Origin: Fuchsiella alkaliacetigena
Lineage (GTDB): Bacteria > Bacillota > Halanaerobiia > Halobacteroidales > Acetohalobiaceae
DNA length: 64,000 nucleotides
Assembly (NCBI RefSeq): GCF_023227765.1
Contig: NZ_JALKBZ010000006.1
Span: forward strand, 1 to 64,000
Reading direction: 5' to 3'
Under the pieces are notes generated by a model, which was given only the letters and a program-made list of their open reading frames with translations, did no database searches and had not been told where the DNA came from. Made by a program: the position numbers and the translations under genes. Shown here in pieces: positions 27,065 through 36,107 of the stretch (the first letter of the stretch is position 1; each line of letters begins with the position of its first letter).

Positions 27065-27739
27065 TTATAAATCAAATCTAACTTCGATTGCCTTTCCAAT
27101 GATTTCAACTTCATTTTGTTTAAGAACTAAAGGTTTATATTCTGGATTATCTGTTTGTAATATTAAATTATTATTGTTAATACTATACACTCTTCTTACA
27201 ATTGCTTTATTAGATTTAGTCGGGATTACAATTAACATATCTCCATCTTCAAATTCTGATTGTTTACGAACTAAAACTAAATCGTCTTTTTGGATTCTAT
27301 TATTCATCATAGAATTATCCTGTATTTTCAAAAAGAAGAATTGACCATCTTTTACTTTTTCATATGATACTTTTTTGTATCCTACTGTATTTTGTTGATC
27401 AAATATGGGGGAGTTTTTTAATATTAATTTTAATACAGGAATAATTTCAAACTCTTTTTGCTTGTTTACTGTTAAGCTTCCTGTTACTTCTGATTGTTCA
27501 TTTAACATGCCCTTTAAATTTGTGAGGTCAATATATCCTGCTTTTTGCATTAATAATTCATAAGAAACATTCAAGGGTTCTGCTACTTTTTCCATAGTTT
27601 TTGGTTTTAATTTTCTTTGATTTCTTTCTATCTTAGAAAGATGCGAAGTGCTAACTCCAGTTTGTTCTTGTAATTCAGTTAAGGTTAATCCAGCTTCTTT
27701 TCTTAGTTTTTTTAAATATTCTCCTATATTTTCTTCCAT
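27065..27739 (-). CDS. CI/LexA-like repressor with HTH and S24 peptidase domain, 224 aa
   Basis: Likely master repressor keeping the element integrated. The N-terminal XRE-type HTH (LTLTELQEQTGVSTSHLSKI, about 18-40) is followed by a C-terminal S24 self-cleavage domain with the Ser in DNSMMNN and the Lys in NKAIVRRV. It could therefore respond to RecA and DNA damage. It is divergent from the Cro-like gene, and both promoters lie in the 165-bp gap with palindromic operators. Confidence 0.9.
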   Translation of the reverse strand: MEENIGEYLKKLRKEAGLTLTELQEQTGVSTSHLSKIERNQRKLKPKTMEKVAEPLNVSYELLMQKAGYIDLTNLKGMLNEQSEVTGSLTVNKQKEFEIIPVLKLILKNSPIFDQQNTVGYKKVSYEKVKDGQFFFLKIQDNSMMNNRIQKDDLVLVRKQSEFEDGDMLIVIPTKSNKAIVRRVYSINNNNLILQTDNPEYKPLVLKQNEVEIIGKAIEVRFDL

Positions 27740-27771
27740 TTGGCTACCCTCCTATTTTATTTATTAACTAT

Positions 27772-27870
27772 AGTATATATTATTTTGATATTAATGTCAA
27801 TAGTCAAAAGGATAAATTAGATATTACAACAAAAATAAAACTTGACATAAATGACAAAAGTCTATATAAT
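27772..27870. promoter_or_regulatory. Divergent promoters and operators between repressor and Cro-like genes
   Basis: Plus strand: TTGACA (27842-27847), 17 bases, TATAAT (27865-27870). Minus strand: TTGACA (27795-27800), 17 bases, TATACT (27772-27777). Both -35 boxes sit in near-palindromes of the form TTGACAT-N2-AT-N2-CAA, so a repressor bound there would block both promoters. This is the classic immunity-region layout. Confidence 0.75.
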
Positions 27871-27905
27871 TATCCTAGAAAGAATAAAAAGGTGAGGTGT
27901 AAAAT

Positions 27906-28124
27906 GTGAAAACAAATTTTAAAAGTAAAGAATTTAAAAGAATCATGAATGAAAAGGGTTTGAATGAAGCCCAAATGGCTGATAAGTTAGGAGTTGACGT
28001 TTCTTACATCTATAGACTTTTAAATGGGGAGAGACAACCAGGGCGAAAGTTTATATTAGCGGCTGTTGATAAGCTAGATCTATCTGTTGCTGACTTATTT
28101 GAGTCATCAATTGAAGAAAATTAA
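27906..28124 (+). CDS. Cro-like XRE-family HTH protein, 72 aa
   Basis: A single helix-turn-helix domain (EAQMADKLGVDVSYIYRLLN). It is the first gene of the rightward operon, opposite the CI-like repressor, so it probably acts as a Cro-type antirepressor. It starts at GTG 27906 after AAAGGTGAGGTG. An ATG two bases upstream is immediately closed by TGA. Confidence 0.85.
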   Translation: MKTNFKSKEFKRIMNEKGLNEAQMADKLGVDVSYIYRLLNGERQPGRKFILAAVDKLDLSVADLFESSIEEN

Positions 28125-28141
28125 TTTTGGGGGTAATTATA

Positions 28142-28369
28142 ATGAAAGAAGATATTAGTAATAGTTCTTTTGAAAATTTAATTGAGAAGAGTCGGCAAGA
28201 ATTCCCCTTTTCATTGAAAGTAAAGGATTTAAAAAGACTTCTGCCTCACGGGGAGACTAAGATTTATGAAATGTTAGAACGTGAAGTTATACCAGCAAAA
28301 AAAATAGGGGGAAGGTGGGTTGTTTCTAGAGATAGATTTTTAGCGTGGTATTATGGGAGCGGTGAGTAA
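28142..28369 (+). CDS. Excisionase-type (MerR-like) HTH protein, 75 aa
   Basis: A helix-turn-helix of the excisionase/HTH_17 family: VKDLKRLLPHGETKIYEMLE, then IPAKKIGGRWVVSRDRFLAW. Such small proteins bend DNA at att sites to favour excision. Position next to the Cro-like gene supports that role. I start at ATG 28142, seven bases after TTGGGGGT. A longer frame begins at TTG 28127. A GC hairpin (CCCCTG...CAGGGG, 28386-28405) follows. Confidence 0.8.
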   Translation: MKEDISNSSFENLIEKSRQEFPFSLKVKDLKRLLPHGETKIYEMLEREVIPAKKIGGRWVVSRDRFLAWYYGSGE

Positions 28370-28503
28370 GTTCTGGATATAAAAAATCCCCTGTTAACGG
28401 CAGGGGGAGGGGTTGATAAATATAATAAAACTTAACTATATTATATCAGTTCAAAAGTATAGAAGCAAGCTTAGATTGGATTCAAAGATAGTTGGCGGAG
28501 TAG

Positions 28504-31140
28504 GTGATAGTTAAAGTGAATGTTTTTGAGATAGTTAAACAAGAGATAGATATAGTAGAGGTTTTTAATAAATATTGTAGTGGGGAGTTGGAGAAAGTTG
28601 GTCGCAGTTTACGAGCCAGCTCCTGTCCTTTTTGCGGTAGTGGTGATGGTTTTACAATTAATACAGAGGGTAATTATTATAAATGTTTTAGCCGTAAACC
28701 AGGTGGTTGTAATGGTACTGGCGGAAGTGTGATAAATTTAGTGATGAAAGTTGAAGGAATTATGGAACGCATAGAAGCTGTTAAGACTTTAGCGGTAGAT
28801 TTTAATTTAGATGTGGATTTTGATAGTGAGCAGATAGAAAATTGGAAAAGAAAACGGGAGAATGAACAAAAAAGATTGCAGTTAATAGAGGAGTTTATAA
28901 ATAAAGCTCAGCAAAGACTAACTTCTGAACATAGAGAAAAGCTTTTAGCACGGGGATTAAATGCTGAAATAATTGACAAGTATAGGTTTGGATATTGTCC
29001 TGAATTTAATCGAGAGCGATTAAGGCAATTAAAAGAAGATCAGCCGGGTAAGTATCAACAGTATAAAAAGATAGGCTTAATTAGTGGAAAAGGAAATTTT
29101 CTGGGTAATGATAGGATAGTAATTCCTATTTGGCAGCACAGTAGACCAGTTTACTACATACTTTGGGACTGGAACGGTACTGAAGCTAAAGACTTTAAAT
29201 ATCTTAATCCGGCTGGCTTAGATATACCTGATTTTATTTGCTATCAGAATGGTAACTCAGAGCTTTGGGTAGTAGAAGGTGTTTTTGATTTTTTCAGCAT
29301 GATAGCAGCTAATAAAAGTGTAGCTGTTGCCTTTGGGGTGAATAATACGAGTGGAATTATTGATAGGTTGCAGAAGATTAAGGATAAGTTGGTTTATGTA
29401 GCCTTTGATAATGACGAAGCAGGACAGGCTGGAGCAGCTAAGATAGTGAAGACAGTAGGAAGAGCAGAAAAGATAGATCTGCCAGCTAAAAAAGATATAA
29501 ATGACTTATTGCAAGAATGTAATGGTAACATTGATTCCTTTAACCGAAAATTAGCAGGTTTAAAATGGCCTGATCCGTTACCATTTACTAATTATAAAGT
29601 AGAGGAATTAGCTCCAGCTGTATTACCCGAGTGGTTAAGGGACTTTGTAGAAAGTGTAGCTGAGTTTACTCAAACACCGGTAAGTATGGCTATTATGTTA
29701 GTTTTATCAGCTCTAGGGACTGCTTTAGCTAATAAAGGAGAAGTTGAGATTAAGAGAGGGTACACGGAGCCACTAAATATTTGGACTTGCTCAGTTTTAC
29801 CTACAGGTAGCCGGAAGAGTCCAGTATTTAGTAAGGTAACTGAGCCTATTGAAGAGTATGAGAAGCGGAAAACAGAAGAAATTGCACCTGAGAAGGAAAG
29901 TGCTGAAAGAAGGAAAGATCTTTTAAAGGAAAGGATTAAGAATTTAGAAAAGCAGGTAGTTAATACAGACGATGAAGGGCAGAGAATAAATATTTTTAAT
30001 AATATAGATAATTTAGCAGATGAAGTTAGGGACTTTGAAGTGCCTAGCATACCGATATTATTTGCAGATGATGTTACTACAGAAAGCTTAGCTCAATTAA
30101 TGGCTAATAATTTTGGTAGATTCGCAGTTTTAAGTCCAGAAGGAGATATATTTAAGATAATGGGCGGATTGTATAGTAGAAAGGTTAATCTTAATAACTA
30201 TAAGAAGGGCTGGACTGGTAAAGAAACAATTAAAGAAGGAAGAATGGGCCGTAAAGGAGTGAGAATTAGCAAGCCTGCTTTGACTATGGGCTTGACGGTA
30301 CAACCTACAACAATTAGGGATTTAGAGAGCAAAAATATATTTAGAGGTGAAGGATTACTGGCTCGCTTTCTCTACATTATGCCTGATAGTTTAATAGGGA
30401 ATAGGAAGTCTGTATTTGATGTAGCTGAGTTAGATAAGTTAGCAGAGAGTAGATATAAGAAAGGAATGCAAGCTCTACTTAATAGCAAACCTGAAAAAGA
30501 AGAAGGTGAAGAATGGGAACAACATAAAATTAAACTAAGCACTGAAGCTAAAACACTATTACATAAATTTAGCATTGAAGTTGAAAAAGAACTTAGAGAA
30601 GATGGCAGGCTTTATAATATAAGAGATTGGGGTAATAAGCTTACAGGTAATGTAGTAAGAATAGCTGGATTATTACATTTAGCCGCTCAAGTAGACGCTA
30701 AAAAGGGGGAAGTTAAAGAACTATGGGATAAACCTTTAAGTGGTGAAGCAATGCTGGCAGCAGTTAGTTTAGGCAGAAAATTAATGCAGCACGCTTTAAA
30801 GGTATTTAGCTTATTAGATGTAGATCCGGAGATTGAATTAGCTAGGTATGTATTGAAAAGGATTAAAGATGGAAAGGAAAAAGAGGCAGTTGGAGAATTG
30901 CCAAAAAATAAAGATGAACTAGATAGAGCTGCTCTATATAAGCTAACTAGAGATAAGAAAGATATTAAAAAACCTGATGACTTAGAAAAGCCATTAAAAT
31001 TATTAACGGAACTAAATTATATCAGACTTCAAGAAAGAAAAGGGAGGCTTACAGATCTGATAAAATTAAATCCTAAGTCTAGCACACTTAACGCACTTAG
31101 CGCACTTAAGGGAAAAGAAACAGAAATTATAGAAGTATAA
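28504..31140 (+). CDS. Phage/plasmid-type primase with CHC2, Toprim and DUF3987 domains, 878 aa
   Basis: A replication protein of the element. The N-terminal zinc finger is CPFCGSGDGF...YYKCF...GGC (about 40-75), as in DnaG. The Toprim domain follows, with ELWVVEGVFDFFSM and FDNDEAGQAGA (about 255-320). The large C-terminal DUF3987 region contains PTGSRKSPVFSK (a P-loop-like segment) and resembles helicase-type partners in satellites. It likely primes and unwinds at an origin inside the element. GTG 28504 and GTG 28516 are both possible starts behind GGAGTAGGTG. Confidence 0.88.
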   Translation: MIVKVNVFEIVKQEIDIVEVFNKYCSGELEKVGRSLRASSCPFCGSGDGFTINTEGNYYKCFSRKPGGCNGTGGSVINLVMKVEGIMERIEAVKTLAVDFNLDVDFDSEQIENWKRKRENEQKRLQLIEEFINKAQQRLTSEHREKLLARGLNAEIIDKYRFGYCPEFNRERLRQLKEDQPGKYQQYKKIGLISGKGNFLGNDRIVIPIWQHSRPVYYILWDWNGTEAKDFKYLNPAGLDIPDFICYQNGNSELWVVEGVFDFFSMIAANKSVAVAFGVNNTSGIIDRLQKIKDKLVYVAFDNDEAGQAGAAKIVKTVGRAEKIDLPAKKDINDLLQECNGNIDSFNRKLAGLKWPDPLPFTNYKVEELAPAVLPEWLRDFVESVAEFTQTPVSMAIMLVLSALGTALANKGEVEIKRGYTEPLNIWTCSVLPTGSRKSPVFSKVTEPIEEYEKRKTEEIAPEKESAERRKDLLKERIKNLEKQVVNTDDEGQRINIFNNIDNLADEVRDFEVPSIPILFADDVTTESLAQLMANNFGRFAVLSPEGDIFKIMGGLYSRKVNLNNYKKGWTGKETIKEGRMGRKGVRISKPALTMGLTVQPTTIRDLESKNIFRGEGLLARFLYIMPDSLIGNRKSVFDVAELDKLAESRYKKGMQALLNSKPEKEEGEEWEQHKIKLSTEAKTLLHKFSIEVEKELREDGRLYNIRDWGNKLTGNVVRIAGLLHLAAQVDAKKGEVKELWDKPLSGEAMLAAVSLGRKLMQHALKVFSLLDVDPEIELARYVLKRIKDGKEKEAVGELPKNKDELDRAALYKLTRDKKDIKKPDDLEKPLKLLTELNYIRLQERKGRLTDLIKLNPKSSTLNALSALKGKETEIIEV

Positions 31141-31234
31141 TATACAGTATAGTGGCGCATTTTTAAAAAATAGTTTATAAGCAAAGTGCGTAAAGTGCGT
31201 TAAATGCGTATATATTTAGGCTGAAAATAAGGCG

Positions 31235-31753
31235 GTGATTACAATTAAAGCTCAGCAGATTATTCAACAGGCAGATAGTAAAGGGATAAAACTCCAACTT
31301 AATAACGGCAATATCAAGTGTGAAGCTCCCAAAGAATTTATAACACAGGAATTTATATCTGCTTTAAAAGAAAATAAAGCTGAGGTTATAGAGGTATTGA
31401 AGCAGCTACAAGATCCGCGGTCAGACTTAGAGGAAGATTCTAAGTTGTGGGCCTTATTACTAAAAACAGCTTACGCTTATGATGAAATGACTCACGGTAC
31501 CTTGCACGGCTTTAGATGTGGTGGTGCAAAATTGGAGCTGGAAAAGGGGAGATTAGAGTTAAAGCCTAGATATGGCCCAGATACTGATTACAGCTGGCAG
31601 ACTGAAAAGGGATGGTTTAGAGATCGCAAAGAATGGTTACTACCTTTAGCTGAGGAGATTAAAGAAGTATTCACCAAGACTAGTAAGGAGTTGAAGCAAA
31701 ATGTTAGCAGTACAGAACAAACTACCTTACCGCTATATGAAAACAGAACTTAG
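31235..31753 (+). CDS. TubC-N-like domain protein, 172 aa
   Basis: The first 50 residues (AQQIIQQADSKGIKLQLNNG, then APKEFITQEFISALKENKAEVIEVL) match the TubC N-terminal docking-type domain that also occurs in mobile-element proteins next to primases. The rest is an unrecognised acidic region with a conserved-looking HGTLHGFRCGGA segment. Function is unknown. Its end overlaps the nuclease gene by about 50 bases. The ribosome site overlaps the GTG start, so an atypical ATT at 31244 is a remote alternative. Confidence 0.6.
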   Translation: MITIKAQQIIQQADSKGIKLQLNNGNIKCEAPKEFITQEFISALKENKAEVIEVLKQLQDPRSDLEEDSKLWALLLKTAYAYDEMTHGTLHGFRCGGAKLELEKGRLELKPRYGPDTDYSWQTEKGWFRDRKEWLLPLAEEIKEVFTKTSKELKQNVSSTEQTTLPLYENRT

Positions 31754-32249
31754 GCAACTACTTAAGTCTATGACTATATTGGTAGATACTCAGGAACAAA
31801 AAAATAAACATATTACACTTTATTTAAGTAAGCATAATACTCCTTTTAAGAGCAAGAAGTTAGAGTTTGGAGATTATTCAATGATGTTACCAGCTAACGA
31901 AGAATTGGGGATAATTAGGGATATTTATTTTGACAATCAAATTGCAATAGAACGTAAATCTAATTTAGAAGAGCTAAGCAATAATCTGACCCAGGGAAGA
32001 ACTCAGTTTGAAAATGAGCTAATCCGGGCCAGCAACTCAAAACTTATTCTTTTAATTGAAGATGCCCGAGCTTATGAAAAAATACTAAATCATAACTATA
32101 ACACTAAGTACAAACCTAAAAGCTTTCTGGGTAGTCTTATGGCTTTTCAAGCTAGATATGACATAGATATTCAATTTCTGAACTCCAGTTATTCCGGTAA
32201 TTTTATCAGGTGGACTTTTTATTATTGGCTTAGAGAGTTTTTGAAATAG
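31701..32249 (+). CDS. ERCC4/XPF-type nuclease domain protein, 182 aa
   Basis: The sequence MTILVDTQEQ ... KKLEFGDYSMM ... IAIERKSNLEELSNNL ... RTQFENELIRA is the ERCC4 nuclease core, with the ERK metal-binding motif intact. Such stand-alone nucleases appear in phages and satellites, where they may act on branched DNA during replication or recombination. Start ATG 31701 lies in the preceding gene behind AAGGAG. The overlap suggests translational coupling. Confidence 0.85.
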   Translation: MLAVQNKLPYRYMKTELRQLLKSMTILVDTQEQKNKHITLYLSKHNTPFKSKKLEFGDYSMMLPANEELGIIRDIYFDNQIAIERKSNLEELSNNLTQGRTQFENELIRASNSKLILLIEDARAYEKILNHNYNTKYKPKSFLGSLMAFQARYDIDIQFLNSSYSGNFIRWTFYYWLREFLK

Positions 32250-32291
32250 CTTGTCTAGGTTAAAAATGCTAAAGATCAGGAGGTGATTAGC

Positions 32292-32792
32292 TTGTCCAAA
32301 TATAATTGGAATGAGATAAAAGCAAAGTACGAAACTGGAAATTATAGTATGGAGCAATTAGCAAATAACTATGGTTTTAACAGAGATTATGGTTATCAAA
32401 AAGCAAATAAAGAGAATTGGAAAAAAGGAAAAACTAAGAAAAAACTAAGGAAAAAAACTACTAAAAAGATTTTAGATCAGGAAGCAGACCGGGAAGTGAA
32501 ACTTAGGAATATATATAATGATGTATTAAATAGTATTCGTGATGAATTGGTAGAGGAGTTATTTAGTGAAAACTGTAGCTTTGATAGATTGAAGCAGCTT
32601 AAAATTAGTAGTGAAACTTTAAGGAATTGCCGGAAAGAGCAGTGGGAAGTTAACGAAGTTAAGGAAGTTGCGAAGAAAGTCAAACAAGAAATTGAAGTTG
32701 ATAATGGACTTGCAGGTGATAAATCAGCGAAAGAAATACTTGCGGAGAAGTTAGGACAAATGGGCGAAAGACAAAATAACAGTATTAGTTAA
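32292..32792 (+). CDS. Terminase small-subunit-like HTH protein, 166 aa
   Basis: The N-terminus (YNWNEIKAKYETGNYSMEQL, then ANNYGF) is the HTH found at the start of Gram-positive phage small terminases (PBSX XtmA-type). A Lys-rich linker and a helical oligomerisation region follow. In PICIs a lone small terminase redirects helper-phage packaging to the island, and this would be its counterpart. No large terminase is present. TTG 32292, eight bases after AGGAGGTGA, is the start. Terminator at 32942-32974. Confidence 0.6.
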   Translation: MSKYNWNEIKAKYETGNYSMEQLANNYGFNRDYGYQKANKENWKKGKTKKKLRKKTTKKILDQEADREVKLRNIYNDVLNSIRDELVEELFSENCSFDRLKQLKISSETLRNCRKEQWEVNEVKEVAKKVKQEIEVDNGLAGDKSAKEILAEKLGQMGERQNNSIS

Positions 32793-33265
32793 TACACTAA
32801 TCTTAATTTTATAATAAAAGCCAGATTTTAAATAAAATTGGCCTGCATTATTTTTAGATCAGATCTTATTTACAACCTGCTAAAAAAGTAAAACTTCTTA
32901 ATATTTTTCTTTGAAAAGCTCTAAAACACTTTGAAATACTAAAGTCCGGCCAGATCCTTGATCGGACTTCTTTCATTATGTTTTATGATAATACCATCCA
33001 TTTTATTTTTTAGTATAATAGCTTGTCTAATATAATATCAGCATATTATATAATAAATAAAAAAATGAAAAATATTTGTTATTTTTGCCTCTGTATAAAG
33101 GATAATATATCTATTTGAAGAAATTAATATTAAGAAACCTATATTAATGGGATTAGAATGTATTAATTGGATAGAAAATTAATGATTAATTATTTAAGTG
33201 GACATTACATGTCTGGATGTTTATGTTATTATTTATTTAAGATTCTTTAGTAAAGGAGAATTCAA
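32793..33265. other. AT-rich gap between satellite core and cas operon
   Basis: There is no gene in these 470 bases. AAGTCCG...CGGACTT with a pyrimidine tail (32942-32974) terminates the core operon. The remaining 290 bases are over 75 percent AT and hold several TATAAT-like strings (about 33010-33060), so the cas promoter is probably here. The base composition drop marks the junction between the satellite core and the CRISPR-Cas cargo. Confidence 0.6.
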
Positions 33266-35398
33266 ATGGCTTATATAGCTCATTCTGAAAATAACCAAGG
33301 TGAATTTCATTTACTAAAAGATCATCTTCATAAAACAGCTAAAATGGTAGAGAAGTTTACTAGTAAATGGAATGCTGGTGATTTAGGATATGCTTTAGGA
33401 TTAATCCATGATATTGGAAAATATAGTGATGATTTTCAAGATTATTTATTAAATGATGATAAAAAAAGTGCTGAACATAAATATTTGGGAACTATGATAG
33501 TGTTTAATCATTTTCAATTACTCTCTTTTATAGTAGCTGGTCATCATGGTGGGCTCCATAATTTTGTTGATTTAAAAAATATCAGTAAGGATTATAAAAA
33601 TATTTTAGATAAGAAGAAAGAGGTTATTAAGCGATTTGAAAATGAAATTGATAAATTGCAAAATATTGACTTTAACTTGCCTAAAAAGCAGTTTGAAGAT
33701 GACAAATTAAAATATGAATTTTTTTTAAGAATGATGTATTCTGCTTTAGTTGATGCTGATTTTTTAGATACAGAGAGTCATTTTGATCCAAATAAGGCTA
33801 ATTTAAGACCCCAAAAAAGCATTAGTATTAAAAAACTTTGGGGATTATTTAAGAAAGATCAACTTCAATTAATTAACTCAGCTGAAAATACAAAAGTAAA
33901 TAGAATACGTGATGATATATATAGGCAAGTTATAGCTAAAAGTAATGAAGATGAAGGCTTTTTTAGTATGACAGTCCCAACAGGCGGAGGAAAGACAAGA
34001 ACCGGATTAGGATTTGCTCTTAAACATGGAGCTCTCAATAATATGGATAGGATTATAGTAGTTATTCCTTATACAAATATAATCGAACAGACTGCTAAAG
34101 AATATAAAGAGATTTTAGGAAAGGATAATGTTATTGAGCATCATTCTTCAATTGAAATAGAAGATGATTCAGAAAAGCATCGTTTAGCAGCAGAGAATTG
34201 GGATTTACCTATAGTTGTAACTACTTCAGTACAGTTTTTTGAAAGTTTATTTGCCTATAAACCGAGCCGTTGTCGAAAGTTACATAATTTAGCTAATTCA
34301 GTTATTATTTTTGATGAAGTACAGACCCTGCCGCCTGAATTACTTGAACCAATCATTTGGGTATTAAAAGAACTCGTTAATCAGTATAGTTGCAGTATAG
34401 TATTTTCTACGGCTACTCAACCTGCTTTTCAAAAAAGATCTGGATTTAATGGGATAGAATCTATAGAAGAGTTAGTTGATAATCCACCTGAATTATTTTC
34501 AAAAATGAGCCGAGTAGAATATTGTGCTGAGCAGTTTGTTGAAATAATGAACTGGCAACAGGTAGCAGGTATAATGTTAGAAGAAAAACAATCTTTAGTC
34601 GTGGTTAATACTAAAGATCAAGCTGCTGAATTATATCAAGAACTAATAAATTCTACTTCAGAAGATAAAGTTTTTCATCTTTCTAATAGTATGTGTGCAG
34701 TTCATAGAAAGGATATTCTGGATAAAGTTCGCGATAGGCTTAAATTAGGACAAGCCTGTTACTTAGTTTCTACTCAGTTAATAGAGGCAGGGGTTGATAT
34801 AGATTTTCCGCTTGTGCTTAGAGCAATATCTCCTCTAGACAGTATTGTGCAGGCTGCTGGTCGTTGTAATAGAGAAGGAAAATTAGATAAAGGTAGGGTT
34901 ATTATATTTGAACCAGAAGAAAATGTATTACCTAAAGGTATATATAAGACAGCTACAGCTAGAACAGATTCTTTTCTTAAAGAGTTAAACAAAACAGATA
35001 AAAGTGATCTTTTTAAAAGATATTTTAATTCTCTTTATCGCGATATAGATTTGGATAGTAAAAATATTAATAAAGAAAGGGAATCATTTAATTATAGAGA
35101 AGTGGCACGTAGTTTCAAAATTATTCCTGATGATAGTTTTAATGTAATAATTGAAAATTATCAAGAAATAGAGGGCTATAATCCTGCTGTGATCAGAAAA
35201 AAGGGTTTTATTAGTCGAGAAGAATGGCGACTATTACAACCCTATACAGTTTCTTTAAAGAAATACCGCTTGAATGAATATTTGAAAGAGGGTTATATTT
35301 CTGAACTAATTGAGGGGGTGTATATTTGGGGAGCAAAGTATGATCAAGACTTAGGGATTAAAGTTGATAATTATGAGGCAGATAGTTTAACGGTATAA
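33266..35398 (+). CDS. cas3: CRISPR-associated Cas3 nuclease-helicase, type I-C, 710 aa
   Basis: Degrades target DNA after recruitment by Cascade. The N-terminal HD nuclease has DHLHKTAKM, GLIHDIGKYSDDF and VAGHHGGLHN, giving the metal-binding His/Asp set. The SF2 helicase has Walker A PTGGGKTRTG, the DEVQ box (IIFDEVQTLPPE), motif III FSTATQPA and motif VI QAAGRCNREG. All motifs are intact. It is the first gene of the operon, started at ATG 33266 behind AAAGGAGAA. Confidence 0.95.
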   Translation: MAYIAHSENNQGEFHLLKDHLHKTAKMVEKFTSKWNAGDLGYALGLIHDIGKYSDDFQDYLLNDDKKSAEHKYLGTMIVFNHFQLLSFIVAGHHGGLHNFVDLKNISKDYKNILDKKKEVIKRFENEIDKLQNIDFNLPKKQFEDDKLKYEFFLRMMYSALVDADFLDTESHFDPNKANLRPQKSISIKKLWGLFKKDQLQLINSAENTKVNRIRDDIYRQVIAKSNEDEGFFSMTVPTGGGKTRTGLGFALKHGALNNMDRIIVVIPYTNIIEQTAKEYKEILGKDNVIEHHSSIEIEDDSEKHRLAAENWDLPIVVTTSVQFFESLFAYKPSRCRKLHNLANSVIIFDEVQTLPPELLEPIIWVLKELVNQYSCSIVFSTATQPAFQKRSGFNGIESIEELVDNPPELFSKMSRVEYCAEQFVEIMNWQQVAGIMLEEKQSLVVVNTKDQAAELYQELINSTSEDKVFHLSNSMCAVHRKDILDKVRDRLKLGQACYLVSTQLIEAGVDIDFPLVLRAISPLDSIVQAAGRCNREGKLDKGRVIIFEPEENVLPKGIYKTATARTDSFLKELNKTDKSDLFKRYFNSLYRDIDLDSKNINKERESFNYREVARSFKIIPDDSFNVIIENYQEIEGYNPAVIRKKGFISREEWRLLQPYTVSLKKYRLNEYLKEGYISELIEGVYIWGAKYDQDLGIKVDNYEADSLTV

Positions 35399-35426
35399 TA
35401 TTAGCAATTACAGGAGGTGGTTTTGA

Positions 35427-36107
35427 ATGTCTAATCATTTTTCATTTCCTCCTTTGGAAGTGAAGGTTTGGGGTGATTTAGCCTGTTTTACTAGACCGGA
35501 TATGAAGGTGGAAAGAATGTCTTATCGAGTTATGACTCCTTCGGCAGCTAGAGGTATTCTGGAGTCTATTTTTTGGAAGCCGGAATTTAGGTGGGTAATC
35601 AGAGAGATCAAAGTTTTGAATCCAATTAGGCATATTTCTATTAGAAGGAATGAAATAAAAAGAAAAATTCCAGCTGACTCTGCAAAAAGCTGGATGAAAA
35701 ATAACGAAAGAACAGATAGATATTTTGCAGATGTTGATAGAACGCAGCGTAATACTTTAGGTTTAAAAAATGTTGCCTATATTATTTCGGCTAATCTAAA
35801 GCTTAAAGACTATGCTAGCAATGAACATCCTGCTAAATACAGGGATCAATTTAGGCGTAGAGTAAAAAAAGGTGAGTGTTATAGCAGGCCTTATCTGGGT
35901 TGTCGAGAGTTTGTGGCTTATTTTGCTTCGCCTGATGGAACCGAAAAAACTATTAATTTAAGTGAAGATATAGGACGAATGTTATTTGATATTGATTTTG
36001 AAAATGAAGATAAGAAAGTGCCACATTTTTTTCAAGGCAGAATTGAGAATGGAGTATTAAAGGTTCCTTTACAAAAGTATGAAGAGGTCTGGGGGATTTC
36101 ATTATGA
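35427..36107 (+). CDS. cas5: Cas5 (type I-C, Cas5d), crRNA-processing endoribonuclease, 226 aa
   Basis: In type I-C this protein replaces Cas6: it cuts the repeat and stays on the 5' handle of the crRNA. The N-terminal FPPLEVKVWGDLACFTRPD, then ERMSYRVMTPSAARGILESI is the diagnostic RAMP start. YFADVDRTQRNTLGLKNVAY follows. The stop overlaps the cas8c start (ATGA). Confidence 0.94.
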   Translation: MSNHFSFPPLEVKVWGDLACFTRPDMKVERMSYRVMTPSAARGILESIFWKPEFRWVIREIKVLNPIRHISIRRNEIKRKIPADSAKSWMKNNERTDRYFADVDRTQRNTLGLKNVAYIISANLKLKDYASNEHPAKYRDQFRRRVKKGECYSRPYLGCREFVAYFASPDGTEKTINLSEDIGRMLFDIDFENEDKKVPHFFQGRIENGVLKVPLQKYEEVWGISL

